DNA of 44,636 nucleotides, taken from NCBI GenBank assembly GCA_024709105.1, contig JANJXJ010000056.1, positions 1 to 44,636 on the forward strand, written 5' to 3'. A program made the position numbers and the translations under genes. The notes beneath the pieces are model-generated. The model saw only the letters and a program-made list of their open reading frames with translations. It was not told the DNA's origin and did not search any database. This document shows, in pieces, positions 25,151-33,874 of the stretch. Numbering within the stretch: position 1 is the stretch's first letter; every line of letters begins with the position of its first letter. Source of the DNA: Lentimicrobium sp. GTDB taxonomy: Bacteria; Bacteroidota; Bacteroidia; Bacteroidales; Lentimicrobiaceae.

Positions 25151-25171
25151 AGCTCCTTGATGAAGGAGCTT
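25150..25171. terminator. Bidirectional terminator between murD2 and bTHX genes
   Basis: Perfect 9-bp stem AAGCTCCTT-GATG-AAGGAGCTT. The T-rich tail (TTTATTTTTG) is on the minus side, so it best terminates the leftward bTHX transcript, and may also serve murD2. Confidence 0.75.
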
Positions 25172-25197
25172 GGAATTCTGAGTTAACAGTTTAAATA

Positions 25198-25383
25198 TCA
25201 GGCTTCAGATGCTTTGGGTTTCTTTGGAGCTTTAGTTTTAACCGGTTTTTTATCAGCAGGCTTAACTTCTGCTTCCTGAACAACTGCGGTTACTTTGGGC
25301 TTGTTGGCTTTTTTGCGCCGGCTAACACCATATGAGCCCATAATAATCTTTCCCTTCTTCGATTTTTTGTCACCTTTTCCCAT
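25198..25383 (-). CDS. Small ribosomal subunit protein bTHX
   Basis: A 61-residue, very basic protein. The N-terminal MGKGDKKSKKGKIIMGSYGV is the bTHX (Thx) signature, a small protein lodged in the head of the 30S subunit. The C-terminal half is a longer Lys/Ala/Pro-rich extension (PADKKPVKTKAPKKPK), common in Bacteroidota versions. It stands alone, leftward, with a shared terminator. The start is certain from the motif at residue 1. Confidence 0.88.
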   Translation of the reverse strand: MGKGDKKSKKGKIIMGSYGVSRRKKANKPKVTAVVQEAEVKPADKKPVKTKAPKKPKASEA

Positions 25384-25626
25384 AGATCAAAAAGTTAAAT
25401 TGTTTAAAACTACAACAGTGGAATTACACTTTAAGCCATAATAACAAAATTAAGGCATTAATTCTGCCTGATTTGTTATTCCGGCAAAGGCAAAACCATT
25501 CTGTTTATCAGTGAAAAGAATTTCAGCAAGCGTAAAATTACAAAAAAAAGCGATTAAAGAGCGACAAAAATTGCAAGGATTAACAAATTGTTGAAAAAAG
25601 TAATACCATGTAATGGAAAGCATTAC

Positions 25627-25656
25627 TTGTTCAATGAAAAAAAAACTGTACTTTTG
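25627..25656 (+). promoter_or_regulatory. Promoter (-33 TTG, -7 TACTTTTG) for the TPR membrane protein
   Basis: TTG at 25627-25629, a 19-bp spacer, and TACTTTTG at 25649-25656 match the Bacteroidota pattern. It places transcription start near 25663, so the ATG at 25676 is the real start, not the one at 25613. Confidence 0.7.
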
Positions 25657-25675
25657 CGCGACAAATTTAAAACCA

Positions 25676-26359
25676 ATGGCAAAGAAGACTGATAACACTG
25701 AAGAAAAAATCATGGCAGTTGAGGAAGCCCTCAGCAAAACCGAAGTTTTTATCGAAAAAAACCAAAAAATCCTGGGAATAGTAATTGGTGCTATTGCACT
25801 GGTGGTTTTGGCATATTTTGGCTTTCAGCGTTTTTATTTAGCTCCCCGTGAGACACAGGCCCAATCACAGATGTTTATGGCCGAAAAATATTTTGAGCAG
25901 GATTCATTGAAGCTTGCACTCAATGGAGATGGCCAATACCCTGGCTTTCTTGAAATTATTGATGATTATGGCATGACAAAATCTGCCAAACTTGCTCATT
26001 ATTATGCAGGTATTATCTACCTGAATGAAGGGCAGTTTGAAGAAGCCATCAGTCATCTTAAAAAATTCAAAACCAAAGATGCTCTTGTTCAGCCCATGGC
26101 TCAAGGTGCAATAGGTGATGCATATATGGAATTAGGTAAAACTGCAGAAGCTGCTGATTATTATCTGAAAGCCTCAAAAATCAGTGAAAACGAGTTTACC
26201 ACTCCGGTGTTTCTGCAGAAAGCAGCCTGGGCATTTGAAGAAGCCGGAAACAATGCCAAAGCTCTGGAAGCTTACGATAGAATCAGAGTGGAGTTTCCCA
26301 GAAGTGCAGAAGCCCGCGATGTTGAAAAATACATCGCACGCCTGAAAGGTCAGCAATAA
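25676..26359 (+). CDS. Membrane-anchored tetratricopeptide-repeat protein (YfgM-like layout)
   Basis: A 227-residue protein starting MAKKTDNTEEKIMAVEE. A cytosolic stretch is followed by one membrane helix (about 32-51, ILGIVIGAIALVVLAYFGF), then TPR-type helices outside. Recognisable repeats are KLAHYYAGIIYLNEGQFEEAI, GAIGDAYMELGKTAEAADYY and KAAWAFEEAGNNAKALEAYD. The layout resembles YfgM, a periplasmic chaperone accessory to the SecYEG translocon, but the identity is inferred from layout only. The start is decided by the promoter at 25627. Confidence 0.78.
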   Translation: MAKKTDNTEEKIMAVEEALSKTEVFIEKNQKILGIVIGAIALVVLAYFGFQRFYLAPRETQAQSQMFMAEKYFEQDSLKLALNGDGQYPGFLEIIDDYGMTKSAKLAHYYAGIIYLNEGQFEEAISHLKKFKTKDALVQPMAQGAIGDAYMELGKTAEAADYYLKASKISENEFTTPVFLQKAAWAFEEAGNNAKALEAYDRIRVEFPRSAEARDVEKYIARLKGQQ

Positions 26360-26380
26360 GAGACTATTTTAAGTATTTAG

Positions 26381-26406
26381 CACCCGGTATCTGCCGGGTG
26401 TTTTTA
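26381..26406 (+). terminator. Rho-independent terminator after the TPR gene
   Basis: CACCCGG-TATCTG-CCGGGTG stem (7 bp) followed by TTTTTATTTT, 22 bp after the stop codon. Confidence 0.9.
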
Positions 26407-26454
26407 TTTTATCTCAAACCAGTTTACTAATTTAGCAAACCTAATTGAAGGAAA

Positions 26455-27408
26455 ATGAAGGAAATAAAGATAGTTTTTATGGGCACTCCTGAGTTCGCAG
26501 TAGCTTCGCTCAGCCATATCTGCAATTCAGGAATCAGTGTTAAGGCGGTGGTAACAGTTGCTGACAAACCAGCTGGCAGAGGGCTGAAACTCAGGTACTC
26601 TCCTGTTAAGGAATTTGCCTTGCAGCATAACATTCCGGTTTTACAGCCTTTAAATCTGAAAGATGAAGAATTTTTAAAACAGCTTAAATCATATGATGCC
26701 AATCTTTTTGTGGTGGTTGCCTTCAGGAAACTCCCCGAAGAAGTGTGGGCTATGCCCGAACTTGGCACATTTAACCTGCATGCCTCCCTTCTGCCTCAAT
26801 ACAGAGGAGCAGCACCCATAAATCATGCAATAATCAACGGAGAAAAGATAACAGGAGCTACAACCTTTTTCCTTAATGAAGGTATTGATATGGGCAGGAT
26901 GATTTTGAGCGAAAAGATAGAAATTGGCTTAGATGAGACTGCCGGCGAGCTTCATGACCGTTTAAAAGACATGGGAGCCAAACTTGTATTAAAAACCATA
27001 AAATGCATTTCATCCGGCGAAATAACAACTAAAGAACAACCAGCCGATCATGTTGATTTAAGGAGTGCGCCCAAAATCAACCGTGATTTTTGCAAAATTA
27101 ACTGGAACAGGCCAGCCTCAGAAATCCATAACCACATCAGAGGACTAAGCCCTTATCCGGGTGCTTTTACACTGCTGGAGACCGAACATGAAACCAAAGA
27201 AATAAAAGTGCTTAAAAGCGCCTTAACCGGATTATCCATCAAGGAAATACCAGGGCATATTTCCATAGAGCAAAACAGAAAAATCCTGGTATGCTGTGCT
27301 GATGAAATGATTGAAATCTTGTTTGTTCAACCATCGGGAAAGAAAATGATGACTTCTGAGGAATTTATAAGAGGCCTCAGGGCTGAACGGCTAATTTTCA
27401 GGCAATGA
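26455..27408 (+). CDS. fmt: Methionyl-tRNA formyltransferase
   Basis: A 317-residue enzyme that transfers a formyl group from 10-formyl-THF to initiator Met-tRNA. The N-terminal formyltransferase domain contains MGTPEFAV, VADKPAGRGLK, and the catalytic set N107, H109 (NLHASLLPQYRGAAPI) and D145 (NEGIDMG). The C-terminal beta-barrel domain (about 205-317) includes INWNRPASEIHNHIRGLSPYPGAF, which binds the tRNA. Length is normal. A -7-like TAATTTAG (7/8) lies about 30 bp upstream. def is not adjacent, unlike in many bacteria. Confidence 0.97.
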   Translation: MKEIKIVFMGTPEFAVASLSHICNSGISVKAVVTVADKPAGRGLKLRYSPVKEFALQHNIPVLQPLNLKDEEFLKQLKSYDANLFVVVAFRKLPEEVWAMPELGTFNLHASLLPQYRGAAPINHAIINGEKITGATTFFLNEGIDMGRMILSEKIEIGLDETAGELHDRLKDMGAKLVLKTIKCISSGEITTKEQPADHVDLRSAPKINRDFCKINWNRPASEIHNHIRGLSPYPGAFTLLETEHETKEIKVLKSALTGLSIKEIPGHISIEQNRKILVCCADEMIEILFVQPSGKKMMTSEEFIRGLRAERLIFRQ

Positions 27409-27515
27409 TGTACATTTGGAAGCCTCTAAAACCCCTGTTTTTGCTCAATTTTATCCAAAGTTTTCAACAAACAGGCGGTTTTATTAACTTTTTTTCATCT
27501 TTTACGCTAAAACAC

Positions 27516-27545
27516 TTGATTTTACACAGGAATACATTATATTTG
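27516..27545 (+). promoter_or_regulatory. Promoter (-33 TTG, -7 TATATTTG) for the HU gene
   Basis: TTG at 27516-27518, a 19-bp spacer, and TATATTTG at 27538-27545 make one of the cleanest Bacteroidota-type promoters in the window. The leader is about 37 nt. Confidence 0.75.
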
Positions 27546-27588
27546 CGATAGGTTATCCAACACATTACTCATTAAATCAGGAAAAAAA

Positions 27589-27861
27589 ATGAACAAACAA
27601 GAATTGATCGTTGCAATCGCAGCTGATTCAGGCCTTTCAAAAGCCGATTCAAAAAAAGCACTGGATGCTTTTATTTCAGCCACTTCAAAGAGCCTTAAAA
27701 AAGGTGATCGCGTAGCCCTCGTAGGCTTTGGTTCTTTCTCAGTTTCAAAACGTGCTGCCCGTAAAGGCCGTAACCCTCAGACCGGCAAGGAAATCAAAAT
27801 CGCTGCCAAAAAAGTGGTTAAATTCAAACCAGGTGCAGAACTTTCAAAAAATGTAAAATAA
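27589..27861 (+). CDS. HU-family DNA-binding protein
   Basis: A 90-residue histone-like protein that bends and compacts DNA as a dimer. The whole family pattern is present: [20 protein letters not shown] helices, [22 protein letters not shown] in the arm and its hinge (RNPQTG with the intercalating proline), and the [16 protein letters not shown]-terminus. It is a single gene with its own promoter and terminator, as expected for a strongly expressed nucleoid protein. Subtype (HupA or HupB-like) is not assigned. Confidence 0.96.
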   Translation: MNKQELIVAIAADSGLSKADSKKALDAFISATSKSLKKGDRVALVGFGSFSVSKRAARKGRNPQTGKEIKIAAKKVVKFKPGAELSKNVK

Positions 27862-27894
27862 GCTGATTTTTCTGCTTTTTTAGCATTTAAAAGA

Positions 27895-27926
27895 GGCTAG
27901 CCTTCAAAACAGGCCGGCCTTTTTTA
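27895..27926 (+). terminator. Terminator after the HU gene
   Basis: GGCTAGCCT / AGGCCGGCC stem (one A-C mismatch, one G-T pair) with loop TCAAAAC, then TTTTTTATTT. It overlaps the last codons of the leftward glycosylase gene (stop at 27904). Confidence 0.8.
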
Positions 27927-28530
27927 TTTCCCTGTCAGCAATCTCAGATTCAACCACAAACCGGTAGGGTAACTCAGCATCAGCACCTGCATAGTCTATT
28001 CCAATCCTTTTTGTAACTGCAATAAATTCCTTGAAATTAAGTCCGCAATCTTCTATCCATATTTTCTCTCCGTCGCATAAACTCTGTCCGTTATACTTCA
28101 TATCTATTCCGAGCAGGCGGGTGAGCCGCCCCGGACCAATACCCGATTTAATCAAATTCTTTGCACCAGTTTTAGTTTTTTTCACTGAATCAAATCCACT
28201 TAATGGAAGTATACTCCGGATAAGAACAGCATGTGGAATACCTTCAGGAGCTGTAACAATATTCAGCAAATGGTGCATCCCGTAACACAAATATACATAA
28301 CACACCCCGCCATTGCTGTACATTACCTCAGTTCGTGCAGTTCTTCTGCGGTTCCAGGCATGTGATGCCCGGTCAGTTTCTCCGGCATATGCTTCAGTTT
28401 CAGTTATAACTGAAACCATCAGGTCATTTTCATTCCTCTTTATCAGCAGCTTTCCAATCATATCGCGGGCCAAACCAACAACATCCTCAGAAAGGTAGAA
28501 TTCATCAGGTATAATAATGTGTGGATTCAT
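27904..28530 (-). CDS. DNA-3-methyladenine glycosylase, AAG/MPG type
   Basis: A base-excision repair enzyme that removes alkylated purines, of about 208 residues. I prefer the ATG at 28528-28530 (MNPHIIIPDEFYLSEDV), since the domain begins there; the frame is open to 28608. Recognisable are the ARDMIGKLL start, ITETEAYAGETDRASHAWNRRRTARTE, with the catalytic glutamate in TETEAY, and the YVYLCYGMHHLLNIVT signature. The GIGPGRLTRLLGI segment follows. It overlaps the 3' end of recQ by about 26 bp on the same strand, so the two are cotranscribed, a repair-themed pair. Confidence 0.92.
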   Translation of the reverse strand: MNPHIIIPDEFYLSEDVVGLARDMIGKLLIKRNENDLMVSVITETEAYAGETDRASHAWNRRRTARTEVMYSNGGVCYVYLCYGMHHLLNIVTAPEGIPHAVLIRSILPLSGFDSVKKTKTGAKNLIKSGIGPGRLTRLLGIDMKYNGQSLCDGEKIWIEDCGLNFKEFIAVTKRIGIDYAGADAELPYRFVVESEIADREIKKAGLF

Positions 28531-30448
28531 CGGTTTTTGATTTCCATCTGAAAAGTCCATCATCAGAAACTGAGATTTTATCGTTATCCGTAAGCCAGGT
28601 AACAGCATTGATCACTTTCTCCTCACTGATACGCGGACATGCATCCACTATCTGCCTGATATTACACCCCCCTACCTTGAGCAAGGGTTTAATCATCTCC
28701 ACAATGTTATCAAACTCAAGATTACTCAGATTGGCCTTGTTTCGCTCAACGCAAACATCACATATGCCGCACCCTGGACTTTCCTTTTGCCCAAAGTATG
28801 CAATAAGCAACTGACTTCTGCAATGGTTTTGTTCGGTTGCATATGAAATAACAGCTTCTAACCTTTGTACTGCTTCCGCTTTCCGATCAAAATAATGTTG
28901 TTGTGAAATTCGGAGGTCGTCAGCCCGTATCAGCTCGCTCAGGAACGTTATCCGCGGCTTGTCAGTTGCCTGAAGATATGTAAGTACTTCTAATTTATTT
29001 AATTGCGATAGAAGGCCTTTTACCACATCCACCCCAGTTGATAAGCGGGCGGACAGTTCATTTTCACTGATTTCAGTTAGTTCAGTAAACACCCCGCCAT
29101 AGGAGCGTAAAATCGTCTTAATTATGGGGTCGAATAAGGCATTTTCAACCTGAAACCTGTACAATTCATCCTTTCGCAGATTAAAAACAATGCGCGAACG
29201 GGTTTCCATTGCTTCATTCATTGCAATAAATCCTTCACGTTCAATGAATTTAAGTGCATTAAAAGTCACAAGTGGCTTAAAATCGTAATTATTACAAAAT
29301 GACAGTATATCAAACTCATGTACAGTATCCCGGCCTGTGCCAGGTGCAAGATTAAGGTAATTTCCTAATGCTCTGTAAACATTTCTGATATATTCCGGAT
29401 CGGGATAAGAAAGCTGAAGGTTATGACGGGCATCAAGAATATCGGCATCTTCATAAAGCAATACTGCATATGCTTTCTTTTCATCCCGGCCTCCCCTGCC
29501 TGCTTCCTGAAAATAAGCTTCAGGGCTGTCGGGCAGATCCATATGAACTACAAATCTGACATCAGGTTTATCAATACCCATTCCAAAAGCATTGGTAGAA
29601 ACCATTACCCTGATTGATCCCAGTTTCCATGAAGTCTGTTTGTTTTCGCGATCAACGGGCGACAATCCTGCATGATAAAAATCGGCACTTATACCATTTC
29701 TCACCAGAAATTCAGCAATTTCGCGCGTTTTTCTGCGATTTCTTACATAAACGATTCCGGTACCCCTTACATTATTACAAACCCTTAATAGCCTTTCGAG
29801 CTTATTCTCTTCTTTAAAGACAACGTAGGCCAGATTTTTACGTTCAAAACTTCTTTCAAATACATTTGGCTCAGGAAACTGAAGTTTTTGCTGAATATCA
29901 GCCACCACCTTAGGGGTTGCGGTTGCAGTGAGTGCAATTACAGGAACTGCGGGAAGAAATTGCCGGATTTCAGCAATCCGAAGATATGGAGGCCTGAAGT
30001 CATATCCCCACTGCGAAATACAGTGCGCTTCATCAACTGCTATCAGGGAAACTTTAGTGTGTTCGAGTGCAGTACGGAATTTATCGGTCAATAAGCGCTC
30101 AGGAGAAAGATAAAGAAACTTTGTTGTACCATGAACCACATGATTAAATGCAAGTTCGGTTTCGCGGGGCGACATGCCTGAGTAAATGGCTTCAGCAGGT
30201 ATACCCTTGCTCCTGAGGTTTTCAACCTGATCCTTCATCAAAGCAATGAGTGGAGTTACTACCAGTGTTGTACCATCAAGCACCATTCCCGGTACCTGAA
30301 AACAAATGGATTTTCCACCCCCGGTAGGTAAAAGAGCCAGGGTATCTTTTCCTGCCAATACTGAATTGATAATATCCTCCTGCAAGGGCCTGAAAGCAGA
30401 ATGTCCCCAGTACTTTGTCAATACCTGATGTATGGTTAATGCTGACAT
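28505..30448 (-). CDS. recQ: RecQ-family ATP-dependent DNA helicase
   Basis: A 647-residue 3'-5' DNA helicase for recombination and replication repair. Domains in order are helicase core 1 (Walker A PTGGGKS at 41-47, DEAH box D139-H142, TATATP motif), core 2 (VSTNAFGMGIDKPDVRFVVH, QEAGRGGRDE), the zinc-binding RecQ-Ct region (CRSQLLIAYFGQ ... CGICDVC), and a winged-helix part. The C-terminus ends with a second helix-turn-helix-like stretch instead of a clear HRDC domain. It is closer to the RecQ subfamily without HRDC that Bacteroidota often carry alongside a canonical RecQ. It is upstream of the glycosylase in an operon. Confidence 0.95.
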   Translation of the reverse strand: MSALTIHQVLTKYWGHSAFRPLQEDIINSVLAGKDTLALLPTGGGKSICFQVPGMVLDGTTLVVTPLIALMKDQVENLRSKGIPAEAIYSGMSPRETELAFNHVVHGTTKFLYLSPERLLTDKFRTALEHTKVSLIAVDEAHCISQWGYDFRPPYLRIAEIRQFLPAVPVIALTATATPKVVADIQQKLQFPEPNVFERSFERKNLAYVVFKEENKLERLLRVCNNVRGTGIVYVRNRRKTREIAEFLVRNGISADFYHAGLSPVDRENKQTSWKLGSIRVMVSTNAFGMGIDKPDVRFVVHMDLPDSPEAYFQEAGRGGRDEKKAYAVLLYEDADILDARHNLQLSYPDPEYIRNVYRALGNYLNLAPGTGRDTVHEFDILSFCNNYDFKPLVTFNALKFIEREGFIAMNEAMETRSRIVFNLRKDELYRFQVENALFDPIIKTILRSYGGVFTELTEISENELSARLSTGVDVVKGLLSQLNKLEVLTYLQATDKPRITFLSELIRADDLRISQQHYFDRKAEAVQRLEAVISYATEQNHCRSQLLIAYFGQKESPGCGICDVCVERNKANLSNLEFDNIVEMIKPLLKVGGCNIRQIVDACPRISEEKVINAVTWLTDNDKISVSDDGLFRWKSKTDESTHYYT

Positions 30449-30604
30449 TGTTAATAGATATTACTAATTCGAGCACTAAAATAATGAAAGTTCCTGTGGT
30501 ATGTCCTTTTTTGCGGGGAAGAATTATCCATACTTTGATAGAACACTTTATACGCATGGGCATCTAAAACCCGGAACCTTCGATTAATTAACAACGAAAA
30601 TACA

Positions 30605-30612
30605 TATCTTTG
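30605..30612 (+). promoter_or_regulatory. -7 promoter element for aroK
   Basis: TATCTTTG, a full TAnnTTTG match, 22 bp before the aroK ATG. It lies in the 186-bp divergent region with recQ. Confidence 0.6.
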
Positions 30613-30634
30613 TTCAAAATCCAACCTTATAACA

Positions 30635-31150
30635 ATGGGCAAACCAGTCTTTTTAACAGGCTACATGGCAAGTGGAAAAACTACAATAGGCAAAAAACTT
30701 GCAAGATTGCTCAATTATGAATTTATTGACACCGATGAGCTCATAGAATCAATGACCGGGAAAAGTGTTCAACAAATTTTCGAATCTGAAGGCGAAGACT
30801 CTTTCAGGCAGTTGGAGCATTCGGTTATTGTGTCATTAACACACCGCATCAATACTGTTATTTCAACTGGCGGAGGCACCCCATGCTATTTTGACAACAT
30901 GCAGCGCATGAATAAGAGTGGCATAACAGTTTATATTAGAATGGCTCCTCAGTCAATTATTAAACGGTTAAAATCAGCCAAAGAGCCCAGGCCATTAATA
31001 AAAAGAATACCTGAATCAGAATTACCCGACTTTATCAACAGACACCTTCAGCAAAGAAGTGAGTTTTATGAAATGGCCAGGCTCCAGATAAAAGGAGAAA
31101 GTATTGATATCGAAGAACTTGCAAGAAGCATTAAGAACCTGAATTTCTGA
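30635..31150 (+). CDS. aroK: Shikimate kinase
   Basis: A 171-residue kinase that phosphorylates shikimate at the 3-OH with ATP. The P-loop is G9-YMAS-G14-K15-T16 (GYMASGKTT). Shikimate-binding D34 lies in FIDTDELIE, R58 in FRQLEHSVI, and the GGG motif is 79-81 (STGGGTPC). The lid contains R119 in EPRPLIK. Length is normal. It runs against rlmD with a 20-bp 3' overlap. Confidence 0.95.
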   Translation: MGKPVFLTGYMASGKTTIGKKLARLLNYEFIDTDELIESMTGKSVQQIFESEGEDSFRQLEHSVIVSLTHRINTVISTGGGTPCYFDNMQRMNKSGITVYIRMAPQSIIKRLKSAKEPRPLIKRIPESELPDFINRHLQQRSEFYEMARLQIKGESIDIEELARSIKNLNF

Positions 31151-32573
31151 GATTTTCTGGTTTTAGCCTGAGCAGACATACATTTTCAACATGGTGGGTG
31201 TGAGGAAACATATCTACCGGCTGAACAGCGGCGATATTATAATTTCCGGAAAGCAGGCTGATATCTCTTGCCTGAGTTGCAGGATTACAGCTCACATAAA
31301 CAATTTTTTCAGGCAAAGCTTCGTTGAGCCATTTTACAACCTTTTCGTGCATTCCTGCTCTAGGAGGATCAGTTATAACAACATCTGGTTGACCATTAGT
31401 AATTAAAAAATCACTGGTTAAAACTTTGGCCATATCACCTGCAAAAAATGATGTATTGCTGATGCCATTCAATGCTGAGTTAAGCCTGGCATCTGCAACC
31501 GCAGCTTCAACATACTCTATACCAACAACTTTTCTGGCATTTGATGCTACAAAATTTGCAATTGTTCCGGTGCCGGTATACAGGTCGTACACAGTTTCGT
31601 TTCCCGTAAGGCCTGCAAAATCACGGGTAATACAATAAAGGTTGTATGCCTGCTTCGAATTGGTCTGAAAAAACGATAATGGCCCTATGCGAAAACTCAG
31701 CGACTCCATTTTTTCAGTCATAAACGCCTGACCTTTAAACAATACCGGTTCCAGATCGCTGATGGTATCGTTTCTTTTCTGATTAATTACATAAAACAAT
31801 GAATTGATTTCGGAGTATGTATCTGAAAGGTAATTTATTACATTTTGTATCACAACTTCGTTGTCTGTTCCAAAAACCATGATCACCATCAGGTCTCCGG
31901 TGTTGGAATTTCTTATGATCAGATTGCGCAGGTCTCCTTCAAAATTCCTTATATTATAAAACGAATATCCGTTTGATTTAGCAAAGGTTTTAAGTCCAAG
32001 CCTGATTTTATTGGATATATCAGACTGCAGATAACAATGTTTGACATCTAAAACCCGGTCGAACATAGCTGGTATATGAAAACCAAGAGCATCCATATCG
32101 CGTTCATCAGCAGGAATGTTCATTTCGTCGTCGGTAAGCCAGCGCATAGGCGAGAAGGTATATTCTAATTTATTCCGGTAATATTCGGTTTGTCCGGAAG
32201 CAAGAATTGGCCTGATTTCAGGAAAATCAAGATGTCCTATTCTGCTGAAATTATCAAGCACCTGTTTTTGTTTGTAGAAAAGCTGCTGTTGATATGTCAT
32301 GCTTTGCCATTTACAACCGCCGCATATACCAAAATGACTGCACACAGGTTCTGTTCTCTTGTCAGAATATTTATGATATCTGATAACCTTTCCTTCCATA
32401 AATCTGCGTTTACGGCTGATGATTCTAACATCACAAACATCGCCTGGGACAACAAACGGAATAAAGACTACCATATCATTAACCCTGGCAATGGCTTTCC
32501 CTTCAGCTCCAGCATCAAGGATTTCTACGTTCTCCAGAATCAGCGGACCTTCACTTTTCTCTCGTTTTCGCAT
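31131..32573 (-). CDS. rlmD: 23S rRNA (uracil-C5)-methyltransferase, RlmD/RumA family
   Basis: A 480-residue SAM-dependent RNA methyltransferase. An N-terminal TRAM domain (about 8-66) is followed by a 4Fe-4S site (C78, C84, C87, with C180 as fourth ligand). The Rossmann domain shows DLYTGTGTI at 330-338 and DPPRAG at 402-407, the nucleophile C429 in VSCNPATQARD, and the general base E464 in HVENV. Those are the standard features of RlmD, which makes m5U1939; a related RlmCD or TrmA-like target cannot be excluded. A -7 element lies at 32591-32598. Its 3' end overlaps aroK. Confidence 0.93.
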   Translation of the reverse strand: MRKREKSEGPLILENVEILDAGAEGKAIARVNDMVVFIPFVVPGDVCDVRIISRKRRFMEGKVIRYHKYSDKRTEPVCSHFGICGGCKWQSMTYQQQLFYKQKQVLDNFSRIGHLDFPEIRPILASGQTEYYRNKLEYTFSPMRWLTDDEMNIPADERDMDALGFHIPAMFDRVLDVKHCYLQSDISNKIRLGLKTFAKSNGYSFYNIRNFEGDLRNLIIRNSNTGDLMVIMVFGTDNEVVIQNVINYLSDTYSEINSLFYVINQKRNDTISDLEPVLFKGQAFMTEKMESLSFRIGPLSFFQTNSKQAYNLYCITRDFAGLTGNETVYDLYTGTGTIANFVASNARKVVGIEYVEAAVADARLNSALNGISNTSFFAGDMAKVLTSDFLITNGQPDVVITDPPRAGMHEKVVKWLNEALPEKIVYVSCNPATQARDISLLSGNYNIAAVQPVDMFPHTHHVENVCLLRLKPENLRNSGS

Positions 32574-32590
32574 TACGTTAATATTTTCTG

Positions 32591-32598
32591 CAAAATTA
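32591..32598 (-). promoter_or_regulatory. -7 promoter element for rlmD
   Basis: TAATTTTG on the minus strand, a full TAnnTTTG match, 18 bp before the ATG. Confidence 0.55.
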
Positions 32599-32622
32599 CA
32601 ATAAACACAGGGTTATAGCAAA

Positions 32623-32653
32623 AAGCAGGCTGCCTTGCAAAGACAGCCTGCTT
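32623..32653 (-). terminator. Terminator of the susC-susD-susE operon
   Basis: Perfect 10-bp stem AAGCAGGCTG / CAGCCTGCTT with an 11-nt loop. Read leftward it ends in a T-tract (TTTTTGC), 23 bp after the susE stop. Confidence 0.9.
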
Positions 32654-32675
32654 CAGACTTATAAATAAACTGACA

Positions 32676-33854
32676 CTATTTAGCAGGAGCTACTGTGTAA
32701 GTCATCTTGGCAAGATCAACAGTAATCTTGTAACTTCCGGCAACTGAAGGAACAGGAATTGCAGGAGGATCGGGAACACTTTCGGTAGGTCTGTATACCA
32801 GATTTCCGCCTTCACCAGTGCCATTGGCATCAGTACCATACTGAGGAGCCCATTGTCCTAAGGTTTCAATAAACTTAAAGTATGTTGCACCACCAGCAAG
32901 GTTAACAGTAATTTCAAACAGACCCGGGGCCAGTTTGGTCATTGGAGTTGCACCAGCGTTGTCCCATCCGGCAGGAGTACCATCTCCAAGTAAATAGAGG
33001 GTTTCTGAAGCCTTGGTAATGGTGTAAGTCAAACTTTCAGTATTGGCAAAGATTCTGTAATCTCCGGCTACTTCAGGAGCAGGAATTGCGGGAGGATCAG
33101 CAACGGTTTCGTCAGGCCTGTATACCAGAGGTCCGCCTTCACCAGTACCGGTTTCGTCAGTGCCCCACTGAGGAGCCCAGGCACCTAAAGTTTTGATAAA
33201 CTTGAGATACTTGCCTGCGCCACCGAGGGTAGCAACAATTGCAAACTCAGTTTCACTGAAAGCATGAAGCGGAAGTGCATTTGCATTATCCCATCCGGGA
33301 GTAGTAGCATCTCCCAACAGATAGATAGGATCATACACAATAGCAGCAGCAAACGGAGTCAGCGTCATTTTAATAGTTTCTGAGTAGGCATTTTCATAAG
33401 TTGAAGCAGTGGTAACATCGGCCATAATTCTGAACACGATGTTATGTGCTTCGCCTGTGGCAAGTCCCATTGTGATCAGCCTTGCATTAATCTGATCTAC
33501 AGTCATGGAGAAGCTGGTTGATTCAGTTGCAGTAATTGCAATCGGGCTGCTGAAGTTATCAGCTTCAGTATCCATCTGAAGAGTATAGGTAGGCGCTGCT
33601 ATTTTTGTTGAATTAAGCAGATTCCAGTTGCGGCCTGCATTAACATTGTAATTAGCAGGAGCCCAGGAAAAGTTTGCAAAAACCTCGTCCTTCTGACTTT
33701 CCAGAAGAACTACGGTCTGATTGCCGGCAGGAGAAGCGATGACAGGATTATCGGTTTTTTCCATATCCAAAACCGGATCCAGTCCCTCCTTCTTGCAGGA
33801 ATTGAATAATACAATTCCGGCAAGCGCTATGATGAAAAACAGTGTTTTTTTCAT
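32676..33854 (-). CDS. SusE-type surface glycan-binding lipoprotein with two tandem SusE/F repeats
   Basis: A 392-residue lipoprotein (signal to LFNSC20) expected on the cell surface. After an N-terminal Ig-like SusE domain (about 35-168) come two copies of a carbohydrate-binding module. They are at about 177-281 and 286-388 and share landmarks in order: YLLGD, GWDNA, KFI-TLG-WAPQ-GTD, GTGEGG, LVYRP, DPPAIP. Such modules bind starch or maltodextrins through aromatic residues (W228 region and its partner). It is the last gene of susC-susD-susE, 20 bp after susD. Glucan specificity is inferred from the family and the GH13 neighbour. Confidence 0.9.
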   Translation of the reverse strand: MKKTLFFIIALAGIVLFNSCKKEGLDPVLDMEKTDNPVIASPAGNQTVVLLESQKDEVFANFSWAPANYNVNAGRNWNLLNSTKIAAPTYTLQMDTEADNFSSPIAITATESTSFSMTVDQINARLITMGLATGEAHNIVFRIMADVTTASTYENAYSETIKMTLTPFAAAIVYDPIYLLGDATTPGWDNANALPLHAFSETEFAIVATLGGAGKYLKFIKTLGAWAPQWGTDETGTGEGGPLVYRPDETVADPPAIPAPEVAGDYRIFANTESLTYTITKASETLYLLGDGTPAGWDNAGATPMTKLAPGLFEITVNLAGGATYFKFIETLGQWAPQYGTDANGTGEGGNLVYRPTESVPDPPAIPVPSVAGSYKITVDLAKMTYTVAPAK

Positions 33855-33874
33855 GATATCAATATTTTAATTTA

